Source of the DNA: Candidatus Bathyarchaeia archaeon
GTDB lineage: Archaea > Thermoproteota > Bathyarchaeia > Bathyarchaeales > Bathycorpusculaceae
Length of the DNA: 64,000 nucleotides
Direction: 5' to 3'
NCBI GenBank assembly: GCA_030019335.1
Contig: JASEET010000001.1
Span: 62,001 to 126,000 of the forward strand
The position numbers and the translations under genes were made by a program. The notes under the pieces are model-generated. The model was not told the origin of the DNA. It made no database searches and saw only the letters and a program-made list of their open reading frames with translations. Below are positions 42,961 through 51,904 of the stretch, piece after piece; position 1 is the first letter of the stretch, and each line of letters opens with the position of its first letter.

Positions 42961-44078
42961 GCTGGTTCAAATCGTCCTTTAAGTTTCTCCAGAATCTGCT
43001 GTAAAGTTGTGTATTCCATCTCTTCAGCGCCTAGTCGGGCAGGTTCAAATTCGCCCATACGCCTAAGCATGGAAGCATAATCCAAGGCTTCACGTCTAGC
43101 CAAGGCGAAGGCTGGATCATCAAACAAGTCAGCTATCATTGGTTTTTTGTGGTCATCGCTTGCAATTTTGCCATTTGCCACCTGAAAGCCTAAGGCAACC
43201 ATTCTCGGAGGGCCGTCAAACACCGTGCATTTAGCATCCTTTAACCCGACAGGCATTATTGGACCCCAGTGGCTTCCCCGCATCCATCCCTCAACGAGAT
43301 AGCTATGCATAAAGGGCACAAGAATTTCGCCGAGGGCGGGCAGTCCGTGTTGTGCACGTATAATCATGACTGGGTCGTCCTTTCCAATGTATTTTCCAGC
43401 GATTTTTGAAAGTCTGGTTACACTGCCGACAGCACATATCAAGTTGTCTCTAGCTCGCCAAACACGTGAAATCATGTACCGCTGTACAGTTCCAATCAGG
43501 GCAATCAGCTCGTACATTTCTTCGGGACATTTGAGGACAATTTTCTTGTTTTCCATAGTGTCTAACACTTCAAACTTGAAGCCGCCAGCCATGTTTGGGT
43601 CAATTACAAGTCCAGCAGTATTCATAGGGTCAGCGAAGATGCGAAACAATGGAAAATTGAAGGCTCCAGCAGAAGTTTTGTCAGCTGCAAAAACTACAAC
43701 TGAGTCAGAACCTCTTTCCTCTATTTCCATTTCAGCCACGCCTGGACCCATTCCGCGTATGTTCCCGCTGAAGGCAGTTTTCAAAAGGTCTTGTCCAGCA
43801 CCATAAAGTTTTAGTTCTAAAGCCTTTTTTGCGGCTTCTTGGAAAGTGTCCCAAGCGAGTTTGTGAATGTCTGGATTTGATTCGCCTCTTTCATGAAGCA
43901 TAAGTAGCTGCATGTCGTCTCCTACGTTGAAAACGTAATAATTGTTTATCAAACCTTCTTCCTTAGCTTTTTTGAGATTCTTTTCTCCTACGTCAAGTAA
44001 TGGTTTTGGAACGATGTGGTGACCTGCTAGAGAGCCTACGTCACATTTGATTAGGGAAATTGTGGTTTTTCTAGGCAT
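42957..44078 (-). CDS. Fructose-1,6-bisphosphate aldolase/phosphatase
   Basis: Bifunctional archaeal gluconeogenic enzyme: condenses triose phosphates to FBP and then dephosphorylates it. 373 residues. The metal-rich N-terminus TTISLIKCDVGSLAGHH, NVGDDMQLLMLHERG, FAADKTSAGAFNFPLFRIFADP, GSHWGPIMPVG and FDGPPRMVALGFQ are family hallmarks. Its presence argues for gluconeogenesis. The stop shares CTAG with the convergent winged-helix gene. Confidence 0.95.
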   Translation of the reverse strand: MPRKTTISLIKCDVGSLAGHHIVPKPLLDVGEKNLKKAKEEGLINNYYVFNVGDDMQLLMLHERGESNPDIHKLAWDTFQEAAKKALELKLYGAGQDLLKTAFSGNIRGMGPGVAEMEIEERGSDSVVVFAADKTSAGAFNFPLFRIFADPMNTAGLVIDPNMAGGFKFEVLDTMENKKIVLKCPEEMYELIALIGTVQRYMISRVWRARDNLICAVGSVTRLSKIAGKYIGKDDPVMIIRAQHGLPALGEILVPFMHSYLVEGWMRGSHWGPIMPVGLKDAKCTVFDGPPRMVALGFQVANGKIASDDHKKPMIADLFDDPAFALARREALDYASMLRRMGEFEPARLGAEEMEYTTLQQILEKLKGRFEPA

Positions 44079-44194
44079 GATATATCACTTTCAATTCAGC
44101 TTCGATTTAGAGTTAGAGTGTAGCTTTTAAAAGATTTCCGAAGAAATTATGAAATAATAGATGTTCTAAATTGAAAAGGCGTAGGAGAACTCTC

Positions 44195-44695
44195 ATGGAG
44201 AAGTTAAGGGTTGTATCCGTTAAGATACCTGAAGAAGTTTACAAAGAAATGATTTTACGCATCCCTGAAGGTGAAAGAAGCAGCTTTATCCGAGACGCAA
44301 TTATAGAAAGGCTTCAAAAAACACCAAAACCGGACAAAATTTTAGAGTTGAAACAGAGAGTAGACAAGATGGAGAAGGAGTTTTCAGAGATAAGGAAGTA
44401 CCTTGCAGACTTAGAACTACTCACATACGAGCGAGGAAAAACAAATCCCCACACTTTTTGCATAGATGAAATAGACCACAAAATAATAGATTATCTCATG
44501 CACTATAAAGGCGCAACCACACCAGAATTGGCAGAATACCTAAAAACAAACAGATGGCTGGCTTTGAACAGACTGAGAAGAATACAAAAAACATCTAAAA
44601 AACAACTTGGAAAATCTATAATAGACTATTACCCCGAAGAAAAATCCGGGAAAAAACGGGCATGGTGGATAAACGAGGAACTAATCGAAGTATAA
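44195..44695 (+). CDS. Ribbon-helix-helix/coiled-coil/winged-helix regulator
   Basis: About 166 residues. N-terminal ribbon-helix-helix (VVSVKIPEEVYKEMILRIPE ... FIRDAIIERL), a coiled coil (ILELKQRVDKMEKEFSEIRK) and a C-terminal winged helix (IDHKIIDYLMHYKGATTPEL ... NRLRRIQ). Probable DNA-binding transcription regulator. ATG 44195 has GGAGA nine bases upstream; TTG 44171 is the ORF-track alternative. It ends 40 bases before the tRNA gene. Confidence 0.78.
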   Translation: MEKLRVVSVKIPEEVYKEMILRIPEGERSSFIRDAIIERLQKTPKPDKILELKQRVDKMEKEFSEIRKYLADLELLTYERGKTNPHTFCIDEIDHKIIDYLMHYKGATTPELAEYLKTNRWLALNRLRRIQKTSKKQLGKSIIDYYPEEKSGKKRAWWINEELIEV

Positions 44696-44767
44696 CACAA
44701 TAACAATTAATTCCAGCATCCGCTAATTCTATTTTGGACCCGTAGCCCAGCATGGATCAAGGCGCCG

Positions 44768-44790
44768 AACCATGAAAGATTAGTGCGTAA
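44768..44790 (+). other. tRNA intron 1 (non-canonical position 29/30)
   Basis: 23-base insertion in the anticodon stem. A bulge-helix-bulge fits: central helix GCGC (44762-44765) with GCGT (44785-44788), 5' bulge CG^A (44766-44768) and 3' bulge AA^G (44789-44791), each cut after the second base. Excision rejoins CCG and GC to complete the stem. Confidence 0.8.
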
Positions 44791-44798
44791 GCCTCCGG

Positions 44799-44813
44799 GC
44801 ACCAGCGAGGGAA
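44799..44813 (+). other. tRNA intron 2 (canonical position 37/38)
   Basis: 15-base insertion after G37. The anticodon-loop bases CTCC (44793-44796) pair with intron bases GAGG (44807-44810), giving a four-base central helix, with 5' bulge GG^G. The 3' bulge is one base longer than the standard three. Removal leaves A as position 38. Confidence 0.75.
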
Positions 44814-44957
44814 AGCCGGAGAACAGGGGTTCAAATCCCCTCGGGTCCGCCAAAACTATCAATATTATTTAAAAACTTTATTAATAAATCAGCAAGTGTT
44901 TTCGACATCTATTTATCCTAACATTGACATTTCTGTCATGGTTAAGGAGGAAAAGAA

Positions 44958-45899
44958 ATGCTGGAAGAAGTCGTTGAAGATTACGAACTTTTTAAGGATA
45001 TGTCCGCCGATGAGCTTGTTTTACAGATGGAAAAGGCTTGGGGTTTCACTGCTGGAAAGCTGGCGGTAGGCGTTAAAATACTGGAGAAGATGGTTAACGA
45101 TGATGATTGCGTAAAGTTTCTCTCATTCCCAGCGAACATTGTAGCCACCGGAACAAGAGGAGCTCTAAAAGAACTTGTGAAAAGAAAATTTGTTGACGTT
45201 GCAATTACTACTTGTGGAACGCTTGACCACGACATTGCCAGATGCTGGAAACCATATTTCAAAGGCTCATTTCTAATGGACGATGAGAAGCTCCGCGAAA
45301 GAAACATAAACCGTCTCGGAAACGTTTTGGTCCCAAATGAAAGTTACGGAGTGATAATCGAAAAGAAAATGAGAGAATTACTTCAAAACATATGGGATGA
45401 AGGAGTTAGAGAAATTTCCACAAGTCAATTGTGCCAAGAGATAGGCAAGAGAATATGCGACGAAAGCTCCATCCTTCACTGGGCAACCAAACAAAACATA
45501 CCCGTTTATGTACCCGGCATCACTGACGGAGCCGTAGGATACCAGTTATGGCTTTTCTCGCAAGACCACGATTTCAAAATTAACCTATTGAAAGATGAGG
45601 GAGAACTCAATGATTTAGTGTTTACAGCAAAAAAGACTGGCGCCTTAATTGTCGGTGGTGGCATATCAAAACATCACACTCTCTGGTGGAACCAATTCAA
45701 GGATGGATTAGATTATGCTGTTTACATAAGCACCGCTGTAGAGTGGGATGGAAGTTTATCTGGGGCAAGACCAAGAGAAGCGGTTTCATGGCACAAAATA
45801 AAGCAAGAGGCAGATCATGTAATGATTGAAGGAGACGCTTCTGTAATTCTACCCATAATGGTGAGTTCGCTTATAACGAGAAAAACGAAACAAAAATGA
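44958..45899 (+). CDS. dys: Deoxyhypusine synthase
   Basis: Transfers the aminobutyl group of spermidine to the lysine of archaeal initiation factor aIF5A, first step of hypusine formation. 313 residues, NAD-dependent Rossmann fold. Family segments: ATGTRGALKELV, TTCGTLDHDIARCW, IPVYVPGITDGAVG, VGGGISKHHT and the active-site region EWDGSLSGARPREAVSWHKI with the catalytic Lys. ATG 44958 follows AAGGAGG. It is convergent with its paralogue. Confidence 0.93.
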   Translation: MLEEVVEDYELFKDMSADELVLQMEKAWGFTAGKLAVGVKILEKMVNDDDCVKFLSFPANIVATGTRGALKELVKRKFVDVAITTCGTLDHDIARCWKPYFKGSFLMDDEKLRERNINRLGNVLVPNESYGVIIEKKMRELLQNIWDEGVREISTSQLCQEIGKRICDESSILHWATKQNIPVYVPGITDGAVGYQLWLFSQDHDFKINLLKDEGELNDLVFTAKKTGALIVGGGISKHHTLWWNQFKDGLDYAVYISTAVEWDGSLSGARPREAVSWHKIKQEADHVMIEGDASVILPIMVSSLITRKTKQK

Positions 45900-45922
45900 A
45901 ATAAAGGAACACTCTTTCGGGT

Positions 45923-47008
45923 TTACGAAGGCTTGTCGAGAAGCCATGAGAAATCTGGAACTTCCCGTTTAAAATTCACCCTTTCATTAAGCGCATGCGT
46001 TATAAGAGGCAAAGCTATTGTTGCATCGCAGTAGCATGTAACCTTTTTTCCCTCACTTGCAACCTTTCCCCAGCTTATGGCTTCCTCTAAGGTGCAGCCG
46101 GATAAGCCTCCCCATTGAGGAGAATCCGTTGTGATTTGAATGGCATATTTATGTGGATAATAGTATTCTCCTGTTAAGTCGCGGACGAAACCCTTTCTAC
46201 TTGGGACTTTCTTATCACTCATTTTTAATGAGAGTGAAACAGCTAATAATTGCGTGAAGTCTTTAGGCACACCCCCTCCAATGTAGATAACCCCAATGTT
46301 TCCTGTTTTTTCGCCTATGCTCATGAATTGATAGAAATCCTTCATTCCATCAACAATGAGATTGTGGCCTCTACTTTTCGCCAACAGAAATGCTTCACCA
46401 TATGCACTGTCAGCTATTGCTGGACAGAAAATTGGAACTTTGTTTTCTGCAGCCACGGCAACTATGCTTTTTATTCCTTTTTCGCTCAACCATTTCCCGA
46501 ATAAATAGAGGAACTCCATTGAAGAATAGGCATAGTTAGGGTCTAAAGTTAGAATAAAATCTTTCATAAGCTCTTCCATTTTCCGGTAATCAGACTCTTT
46601 TCCGTACACATCGTAGTAACGGTTTATGTTAGTTTTCAAAAGTTCAGCGTCGTTTACATCAGGGTCGCCTTGCCAATAGCTGAATCCCATAGCATCAATG
46701 ATGTCTTCTGAAATGTTTGCACCTGTTGAAACCAAAACGTCAATGAACCTGTTTTGTATGAGCCAATTAACCATTTTCCACTGACCAGCTGTACTCAATG
46801 AACCAGCCAATCCCAAAATGATTGTTAAGTTCTTTTCCTTCAATATTTCCTCCCAAACTTCAACAGTTTCTCCAAGTTTTCTCCCCTGAAAAGCCGTTTT
46901 ACCCATTTCAGCCAAAAGCTGAGATACAGTCTTCCTTTTAACTTCGATGCTGTCAACTTTTTTTCTTAAGTAAGATTCACCCATGTTGACGCACATCTTT
47001 AGGTGCAT
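45923..47008 (-). CDS. Deoxyhypusine synthase-like paralogue
   Basis: A 361-residue relative of deoxyhypusine synthase. It has LGLAGSLSTAGQWKM, GANISEDIIDAMG, VPIFCPAIADSAYGEA, IYIGGGVPKDF and TDSPQWGGLSGCTLEEAISWGK with the active-site Lys. The GG and TL changes near the site mark the DHS-like branch found in bacteria and many archaea, where some members make homospermidine or act on other amines. Which substrate it uses is unknown. Several Met codons near the start leave it uncertain by up to eight residues. Confidence 0.85.
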   Translation of the reverse strand: MHLKMCVNMGESYLRKKVDSIEVKRKTVSQLLAEMGKTAFQGRKLGETVEVWEEILKEKNLTIILGLAGSLSTAGQWKMVNWLIQNRFIDVLVSTGANISEDIIDAMGFSYWQGDPDVNDAELLKTNINRYYDVYGKESDYRKMEELMKDFILTLDPNYAYSSMEFLYLFGKWLSEKGIKSIVAVAAENKVPIFCPAIADSAYGEAFLLAKSRGHNLIVDGMKDFYQFMSIGEKTGNIGVIYIGGGVPKDFTQLLAVSLSLKMSDKKVPSRKGFVRDLTGEYYYPHKYAIQITTDSPQWGGLSGCTLEEAISWGKVASEGKKVTCYCDATIALPLITHALNERVNFKREVPDFSWLLDKPS

Positions 47009-47228
47009 GGGGTACTATTTGAATTTTTCCCATTTTAAATTCAACAATCAACTATTGAAGGAGAAAACTTAGAAAGGAATTAAAGCTCAATTAAACGATG
47101 TGAAAAAGGAGTCTAAATTGATAAACCTTGAGAGAACAGCTAAGCACTCTAGGATATTGAATCTTTAACCATTTTGTAGAAATGGATAATAAGACACAAG
47201 AATTAGTCTAAAGCTAAGAGGTGAAAAA

Positions 47229-47900
47229 TTGGCTATTTCAAGGAAAGAACTGGTTAAAATGATAGATTCCACACTTGTTAAGCCTACCGCCACCAAAAGT
47301 GAAATTGAAAAATTGTGTAAAGAAGCGGTAGAGTATGATCTTGGATGCATTTGCGTTAATTCCGTTTATGTAAAGTTGGCTGCGACGCTTTTGAAAGGTT
47401 CAAACGTTAAGGCTTGTTCAACAATAGGTTTTCCTTTCGGCGTTACGTTGCCTGAAATAAAGGCTTTGGAAGCCATTAAAGCCGTGGAGGACGGCGCAAA
47501 CGAATTGGACATGGTTATTAATTTGAGCGCATTAAAATCAGGCGCCTATGAAGCTGTAAAGCGGGATATAGCGGCTGTTGTTGATGTTAAACGCTTATCA
47601 AAAGAGTTAATTGTCAAGGTCATCATTGAAACAGCTTACTTAACGAAAGATGAGAAGATAATTGCGTGTAGGCTTGCTAAAGAGGCTGGCGCAGATTTTG
47701 TGAAGACCTCAACTGGATTTTTTGGTAAAGGAGCAACAATTGAAGATGTTAGGTTGATGCGGCAGACTGTTGGCAACGACATGGGTGTTAAAGCGGCGGG
47801 TGGCATAAGAACATATGCTGATGCAATAGCCATGATTGAGGCTGGCGCAGATAGAATTGGGACAAGCACGGCAGTTGCAATAATTAAAGGGGCACCTTAA
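47229..47900 (+). CDS. deoC: Deoxyribose-phosphate aldolase
   Basis: Cleaves 2-deoxyribose-5-phosphate to glyceraldehyde-3-phosphate and acetaldehyde. 223 residues. The Schiff-base lysine lies in DFVKTSTGF, with KVIIETAYL and VKAAGGIRTYADA around it. The TTG at 47229 follows GAGGTGA at ideal spacing. It is convergent with argS, 4 bases apart. Confidence 0.94.
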   Translation: MAISRKELVKMIDSTLVKPTATKSEIEKLCKEAVEYDLGCICVNSVYVKLAATLLKGSNVKACSTIGFPFGVTLPEIKALEAIKAVEDGANELDMVINLSALKSGAYEAVKRDIAAVVDVKRLSKELIVKVIIETAYLTKDEKIIACRLAKEAGADFVKTSTGFFGKGATIEDVRLMRQTVGNDMGVKAAGGIRTYADAIAMIEAGADRIGTSTAVAIIKGAP

Positions 47901-47904
47901 ACTT

Positions 47905-49869
47905 TTACATTCTTTCCGGCGCCACTATACCAATAAGGTTAAGCGTGTTCCTTAGCACTATTCTTACGGCGTCAACTAAGGCAAGTCTTGCATCGCTAAG
48001 TTCTTGCGGTTCAGCCTTTATGACTGGCAAAGCATTATAGAATGTGTTGAATTTGTCAGCTAAAGCATTGGCGAAATCAGCAATTAGGTTGGGTTTAAGA
48101 AGCTCTGCTGCTTCAACAAAGATATCTGGAAAACTCGCTAAAGCTAAGAGTATTTCACGTTCCAATTTTTCTTTTAACAGGTCGTAGGCTGGCTTCTCCG
48201 GTTTTCTCGCTGCCTTCCGTAGGATGCTGCATGCTCTTGCATGCGAATATTGGATGTATGGTGCACTATTTTTCTCGAAGTTCAACACTCTATCCCATGT
48301 GAACACGACAGGTTTTGAAGGGTCAACCTCTGTAAGAGCGTAGCGTACCGCACCAATGCCAACGAAATTTGCAATTTTCTGCTTTTCTTTTCCTGATAGT
48401 TGTGGAGAACGCTTCGCCACTTCTTCGTAAGCGCGTTTTACTGCTTCATCCATAACTTCGTCTAGGGTTATGTAGCGTCCTCTGCGGCTTGACATTTTGT
48501 AGCCTGGAAGGGTCACTAGGTTGTAGGCGAAGTGGATTAAGTTGTCAGCGTATTTGCTATAACCTAAAGCGTGCAAAGCTATCTTTAACTGCAGTTGCGC
48601 TAGAACCTGCTCCATCCCTATAACATTGACTACTTTTTCAGCCCTTTCAAATTTCCATAAAGTGTAGGCGATGTCTCGTGTCGTATAGAGCGTTGTGCCA
48701 TCAGCACGCACAAGCGTTAAGGGAGTAACTTCGTAATCTTCTCTTAAGCCGAGTTTCTCCTTTAAGTTAAGCTTTTTTACGACTTTTTCAGCGTCAAATT
48801 CTAGAATCCCACCTAAGGTGAGAACGTATGGCGTTGTCTTCAGTCTTTGAAGAATTTCAGTAACTCGGTTGCTCCATACAAAATCGCTTTCCCAATCCCA
48901 CGAATCATAGAAAACTTCTGCACGGCTCAGCGTCTCCCTAAAACCTTGTAGGCATAATTCACTAACCTCTCTTATGAACTGTTTAGCCTTTTCTTCTCCA
49001 GCTTCGTAAGCTCGGTTTAACTTGTTAACCATGTTTTCAGGGTCTTCATTCTCACGTATTTTCTCTAGAAGCTCTTCGAAAAGCTCTGGAAATTTCTCTT
49101 TTAGCTCAAAAGCCACAGACACCCAGTCATCCAATTCTCTATTGATTTTAGTGATTTCTTCCGTTGCTGAAACTGCTTTTGCAAGTTCAAGCTCCCGTTT
49201 CAAACGGTTGATTTCAACAAGGCAACTTGTGATTGTGTAGATTTTGCCGATAAAATGGTCAGGTTTTCCTTCTGTTTTTGGTTTGCCGAGTTTTTCATAT
49301 CCGTAGGCGATGACTGCCGTTTGACGGCCAACATCATCAATGTAATAGTGACGAAAAACCGTGTATCCTCTAGATTTAAGTATGCGAGCTATGGCGTCAC
49401 CTAGCATGGGGTTTCTAGCTTGTCCAATGTGTATTGGATGAAGAGGATTTACGCTCGTGTGCTCCACGATAATTTTCAAAGGTTCCTGGGTCTTAACAAA
49501 ACCATACTCAGCATCCAATTGTCTAGCTGATTCAAGGGTTAAAGCCGAAAACTTGGCAAAATCAACATGAAAATTTATGTATCCTTCCCCAGCCGCAGCA
49601 ACACGTTCAATCAAAGAAAACTTCGATTTGTCCAAGGCTTTAATTAAACGCTCAGCCAAAACAAGGGGGGTTTCACCAACTTGCTTAACAAGCTCAAAAC
49701 ACATGGAAGAAGCTAATTGCCCAAACTCTAGACTCGGCGGTCTCTCCAATGTCAGACGAGGAATATAAAACTCGGGAAAAACCTTCTTTATAGCTTCCCC
49801 TAAAACATTTTCGCATTCTAGACGAAACTCGGCGAATGGATTCTCTGAAACCATTAACATTTTCTCCAT
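47905..49869 (-). CDS. argS: Arginyl-tRNA synthetase
   Basis: Class I aminoacyl-tRNA synthetase of 654 residues. HIGH-type motif LHPIHIGQARNPMLGDAIA, SVNPLHP before it, KMSKS-equivalent YKMSSRRGRYITLDEV, and the C-terminal DALR anticodon-binding domain (APYIQYSHARACSIL). The N-terminal additional domain is present. It charges the two arginine tRNAs in this window among others. Confidence 0.95.
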   Translation of the reverse strand: MEKMLMVSENPFAEFRLECENVLGEAIKKVFPEFYIPRLTLERPPSLEFGQLASSMCFELVKQVGETPLVLAERLIKALDKSKFSLIERVAAAGEGYINFHVDFAKFSALTLESARQLDAEYGFVKTQEPLKIIVEHTSVNPLHPIHIGQARNPMLGDAIARILKSRGYTVFRHYYIDDVGRQTAVIAYGYEKLGKPKTEGKPDHFIGKIYTITSCLVEINRLKRELELAKAVSATEEITKINRELDDWVSVAFELKEKFPELFEELLEKIRENEDPENMVNKLNRAYEAGEEKAKQFIREVSELCLQGFRETLSRAEVFYDSWDWESDFVWSNRVTEILQRLKTTPYVLTLGGILEFDAEKVVKKLNLKEKLGLREDYEVTPLTLVRADGTTLYTTRDIAYTLWKFERAEKVVNVIGMEQVLAQLQLKIALHALGYSKYADNLIHFAYNLVTLPGYKMSSRRGRYITLDEVMDEAVKRAYEEVAKRSPQLSGKEKQKIANFVGIGAVRYALTEVDPSKPVVFTWDRVLNFEKNSAPYIQYSHARACSILRKAARKPEKPAYDLLKEKLEREILLALASFPDIFVEAAELLKPNLIADFANALADKFNTFYNALPVIKAEPQELSDARLALVDAVRIVLRNTLNLIGIVAPERM

Positions 49870-50046
49870 TCTTCTGCAGATTCTCTAAACCTTTTAGAGT
49901 CGATGTCATATTTTAATCTATGAATCATCCATTTTATCTGGGTTACGGAGGTAAGCGATTATAATAGAACAATTTAGGCTTCCAACAGTTAAAGTAGCCA
50001 CAAAGCAAAATAATTTGTTCCCTTTTAAGGGAGAAGGAGTTCTGGG

Positions 50047-50907
50047 ATGGTTATGAAGCCGAAAATAATCTTCTCAGAGAAATGCCTAGAGTACGGGTCT
50101 TGGCATATAGAGAGCCCAGAAAGGGTTAGGAGCGCCCATAAAATCCTAAAGGATAGAGAATACGAATTCTTAACGCCTGAAACAGCCTCAGAAGAGGACT
50201 TGCTCAAAGTCCACGATGCTGAATATATCCGAAGGCTCAAAGAAGGCTTAGTAGAGGATGCCGACACCCCAGCATACGAAAACATCTACGAGTACGCAAG
50301 ACTTGCAGCTGGAGGAGCCATCCTAGCAGCCAAAGCCAAAGGATTCTCTCTTATGAGACCTCCAGGTCATCACGCTGGAAAAAGGGGCATAACCCTAGGC
50401 GTAAGCACTAAAGGATTCTGCTACCTAAACAACATAGCAATAGCCGTAAAATATCTGGACAAACCAACTTTGATTCTGGACATTGACGGACATCATGGAA
50501 ATGGAACACAAGAAATCTTCTTGAGAGACGAAAAAGTAACGTACGTTTCATTGCATAGATATCCCCATTACCCTGGCACGGGCTACACTTCTGAGGCTAA
50601 TTGCCTAAACTTTCCTTTAAGGGCTAATTGTGGAGATGAGATATACTTGAAAACTCTTGACGAAGCCTTAAGCAGAGTTGACACGAGTAAGTTTGAAGTT
50701 GTCGCGGTTTCAGCTGGATTTGACACTCATGCTGGAGACCTAGCCTCCCTCGGTTTGACTGGGAAAAGCTACAGAGAAATAGGAAAAAGAATAGCATCAC
50801 TGAATAAGCCTACATTCTTCATTTTAGAAGGAGGCTATTCAGGCGAAAACATCGGAAAAGATATAGACGAACTGCTAAAGGGCTTTGCACGCACGCTCTC
50901 TGATTAG
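50047..50907 (+). CDS. Histone deacetylase family protein (second paralogue)
   Basis: A 286-residue zinc amidohydrolase of the HDAC fold, shorter than the paralogue at 35731. Signatures: HIESPERVRSAHKIL, RPPGHHAGKRGITLG, STKGFCYLNNIAIAV, ILDIDGHHGNGTQEIF, YVSLHRYPHYPGTG, VSAGFDTHAGD and LEGGYSG. The Asp/His zinc ligands and the catalytic His pair are kept. Substrate unknown. ATG 50047 or 50053 may be used. Confidence 0.9.
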   Translation: MVMKPKIIFSEKCLEYGSWHIESPERVRSAHKILKDREYEFLTPETASEEDLLKVHDAEYIRRLKEGLVEDADTPAYENIYEYARLAAGGAILAAKAKGFSLMRPPGHHAGKRGITLGVSTKGFCYLNNIAIAVKYLDKPTLILDIDGHHGNGTQEIFLRDEKVTYVSLHRYPHYPGTGYTSEANCLNFPLRANCGDEIYLKTLDEALSRVDTSKFEVVAVSAGFDTHAGDLASLGLTGKSYREIGKRIASLNKPTFFILEGGYSGENIGKDIDELLKGFARTLSD

Positions 50908-51072
50908 ATGCAAAATAATCAGACCTCAAACAGCATCCAAGTCATTGAAACGGTAAAAAACGTAGGGGGAGGGGTAGGTGAAAACGATAGGGGGTATCAT
51001 ATTGAACTGTTTGCTCGGCAAGCCCAGATTTTGAAAAGGAGACTGAAAAAGACACTCAAACCTGAGGGTTAA
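50908..51072 (+). CDS. Possible 54-residue ORF, low support
   Basis: An ATG directly after the deacetylase stop opens a 54-codon frame (MQNNQTSNSIQVIETV, ending RRLKKTLKPEG). It is below the ORF-track cutoff. No ribosome site of its own is needed if coupled to the upstream gene, but the composition is undistinguished and I recognise no family. It could be chance or the end of a lost gene. Confidence 0.25.
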   Translation: MQNNQTSNSIQVIETVKNVGGGVGENDRGYHIELFARQAQILKRRLKKTLKPEG

Positions 51073-51406
51073 TTGCCTAAAAAGCTTAAAAAAACGTTTG
51101 AAATGACAAATAATCCATAAGAATTGCGGAAAACCTGCAGCAACCCGGATTTAACTTTCAACTATTCAATAGCGAAAAATATGTTTTAAACAACTCCAAA
51201 CCCCAAATGATAAAGATCTAGCAAAGGTAAGAGAAGCATTCATCAAACATAACCATGCATCCATGCCACGTTCACGCTAAAAGTCATGCTTCATTCACAT
51301 CTACTTCAAACCCAAAAACGTCTGGCGCAAACACTGTCAATCAACAAGCTTCCGTCCACATAAAAATTATAATAGGTAAACACGATAAAGACAATGGATG
51401 ATGAAT
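51073..51406. other. Gene-poor AT-rich stretch
   Basis: No frame with a credible start, no tRNA-like fold and no clear repeat was found here. The last 15 bases hold GGATGATG, the ribosome site of the next gene. Confidence 0.4.
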
Positions 51407-51739
51407 ATGGCGTTTAGAGTACTCTTTCTTGCCCATACACCTGATGCAGAGCCAAAGAAGCACAAGTGCATGATTGAAACGTCCAAGTACAAACTCTTTG
51501 TGGTGCTGGTAAAGAATCAATATCAAGCAGTTGAAGCGTGTAAAAAGCTCGTCAAAGAAGAAGACATTCACTCAATCCTCCTCTGCCCAGGATTTACACA
51601 TCGAAATGTTGCAGAGATAGTGGAAGCGGTTGGGGAGAACGTTGCTGTCGCGGTAGCTAGAGGTGACGGTCCGAGTAACAGAGTTTCAATGGAAGTAAGG
51701 AAAAGGGAAGGCTGGTTTTCAGAAAAAGGAAAAGAGTAA
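51407..51739 (+). CDS. DUF6506-like small protein
   Basis: A 110-residue alpha-beta protein: RVLFLAHTPDAEPKKHKCMI, VVLVKNQYQAVEACKKLV and LLCPGFTHRNVAEIV. It matches the pattern I associate with the DUF6506 family of bacteria and archaea; function unknown. ATG 51407 follows GGATGATG and is chosen over the two ATGs just upstream. Confidence 0.65.
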   Translation: MAFRVLFLAHTPDAEPKKHKCMIETSKYKLFVVLVKNQYQAVEACKKLVKEEDIHSILLCPGFTHRNVAEIVEAVGENVAVAVARGDGPSNRVSMEVRKREGWFSEKGKE

Positions 51740-51904
51740 GCTTTCTTATTTTTCTTCATAGGCTCTCTAAGAGAAAAGTGGCGAGCCCAAGTAGATTCAA
51801 ATTCCCGTTTAAATTCCCCGCATTAAGTGTTCTTGCACAGGTACCTTAGATGATAACCATTTCGGTTTGCAGTTTATTTCATGTTGACACTGAGTGTTCT
51901 CTCT

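Larger units (their letters stand above)
44736..44852 (+). tRNA. tRNA-Arg(CCG) with two introns and encoded CCA
   Basis: The mature tRNA folds fully: acceptor GGACCCG/CGGGTCC, D arm GCCC-loop-AGGC, anticodon stem CCGGC/GCCGG, loop CTCCGGA with anticodon CCG, variable loop AGAAC, T arm AGGGG-TTCAAAT-CCCCT, discriminator G and genomic CCA. This requires removal of 44768-44790 (23 bases, between positions 29 and 30) and 44799-44813 (15 bases, the standard 37/38 site). Mature length is 76 plus CCA. It reads arginine codon CGG. Confidence 0.93.

Noticed and set aside
43366-43806. 146-residue plus-strand ORF antisense to FBP aldolase/phosphatase
   Set aside because: Shadow frame; the minus-strand gene is unmistakable.
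44736-44852. Reading the tRNA as tRNA-Met from the CAT at 44771
   Set aside because: That CAT is not preceded by U33 and the stem does not form; the arginine CCG fold is complete after intron removal.
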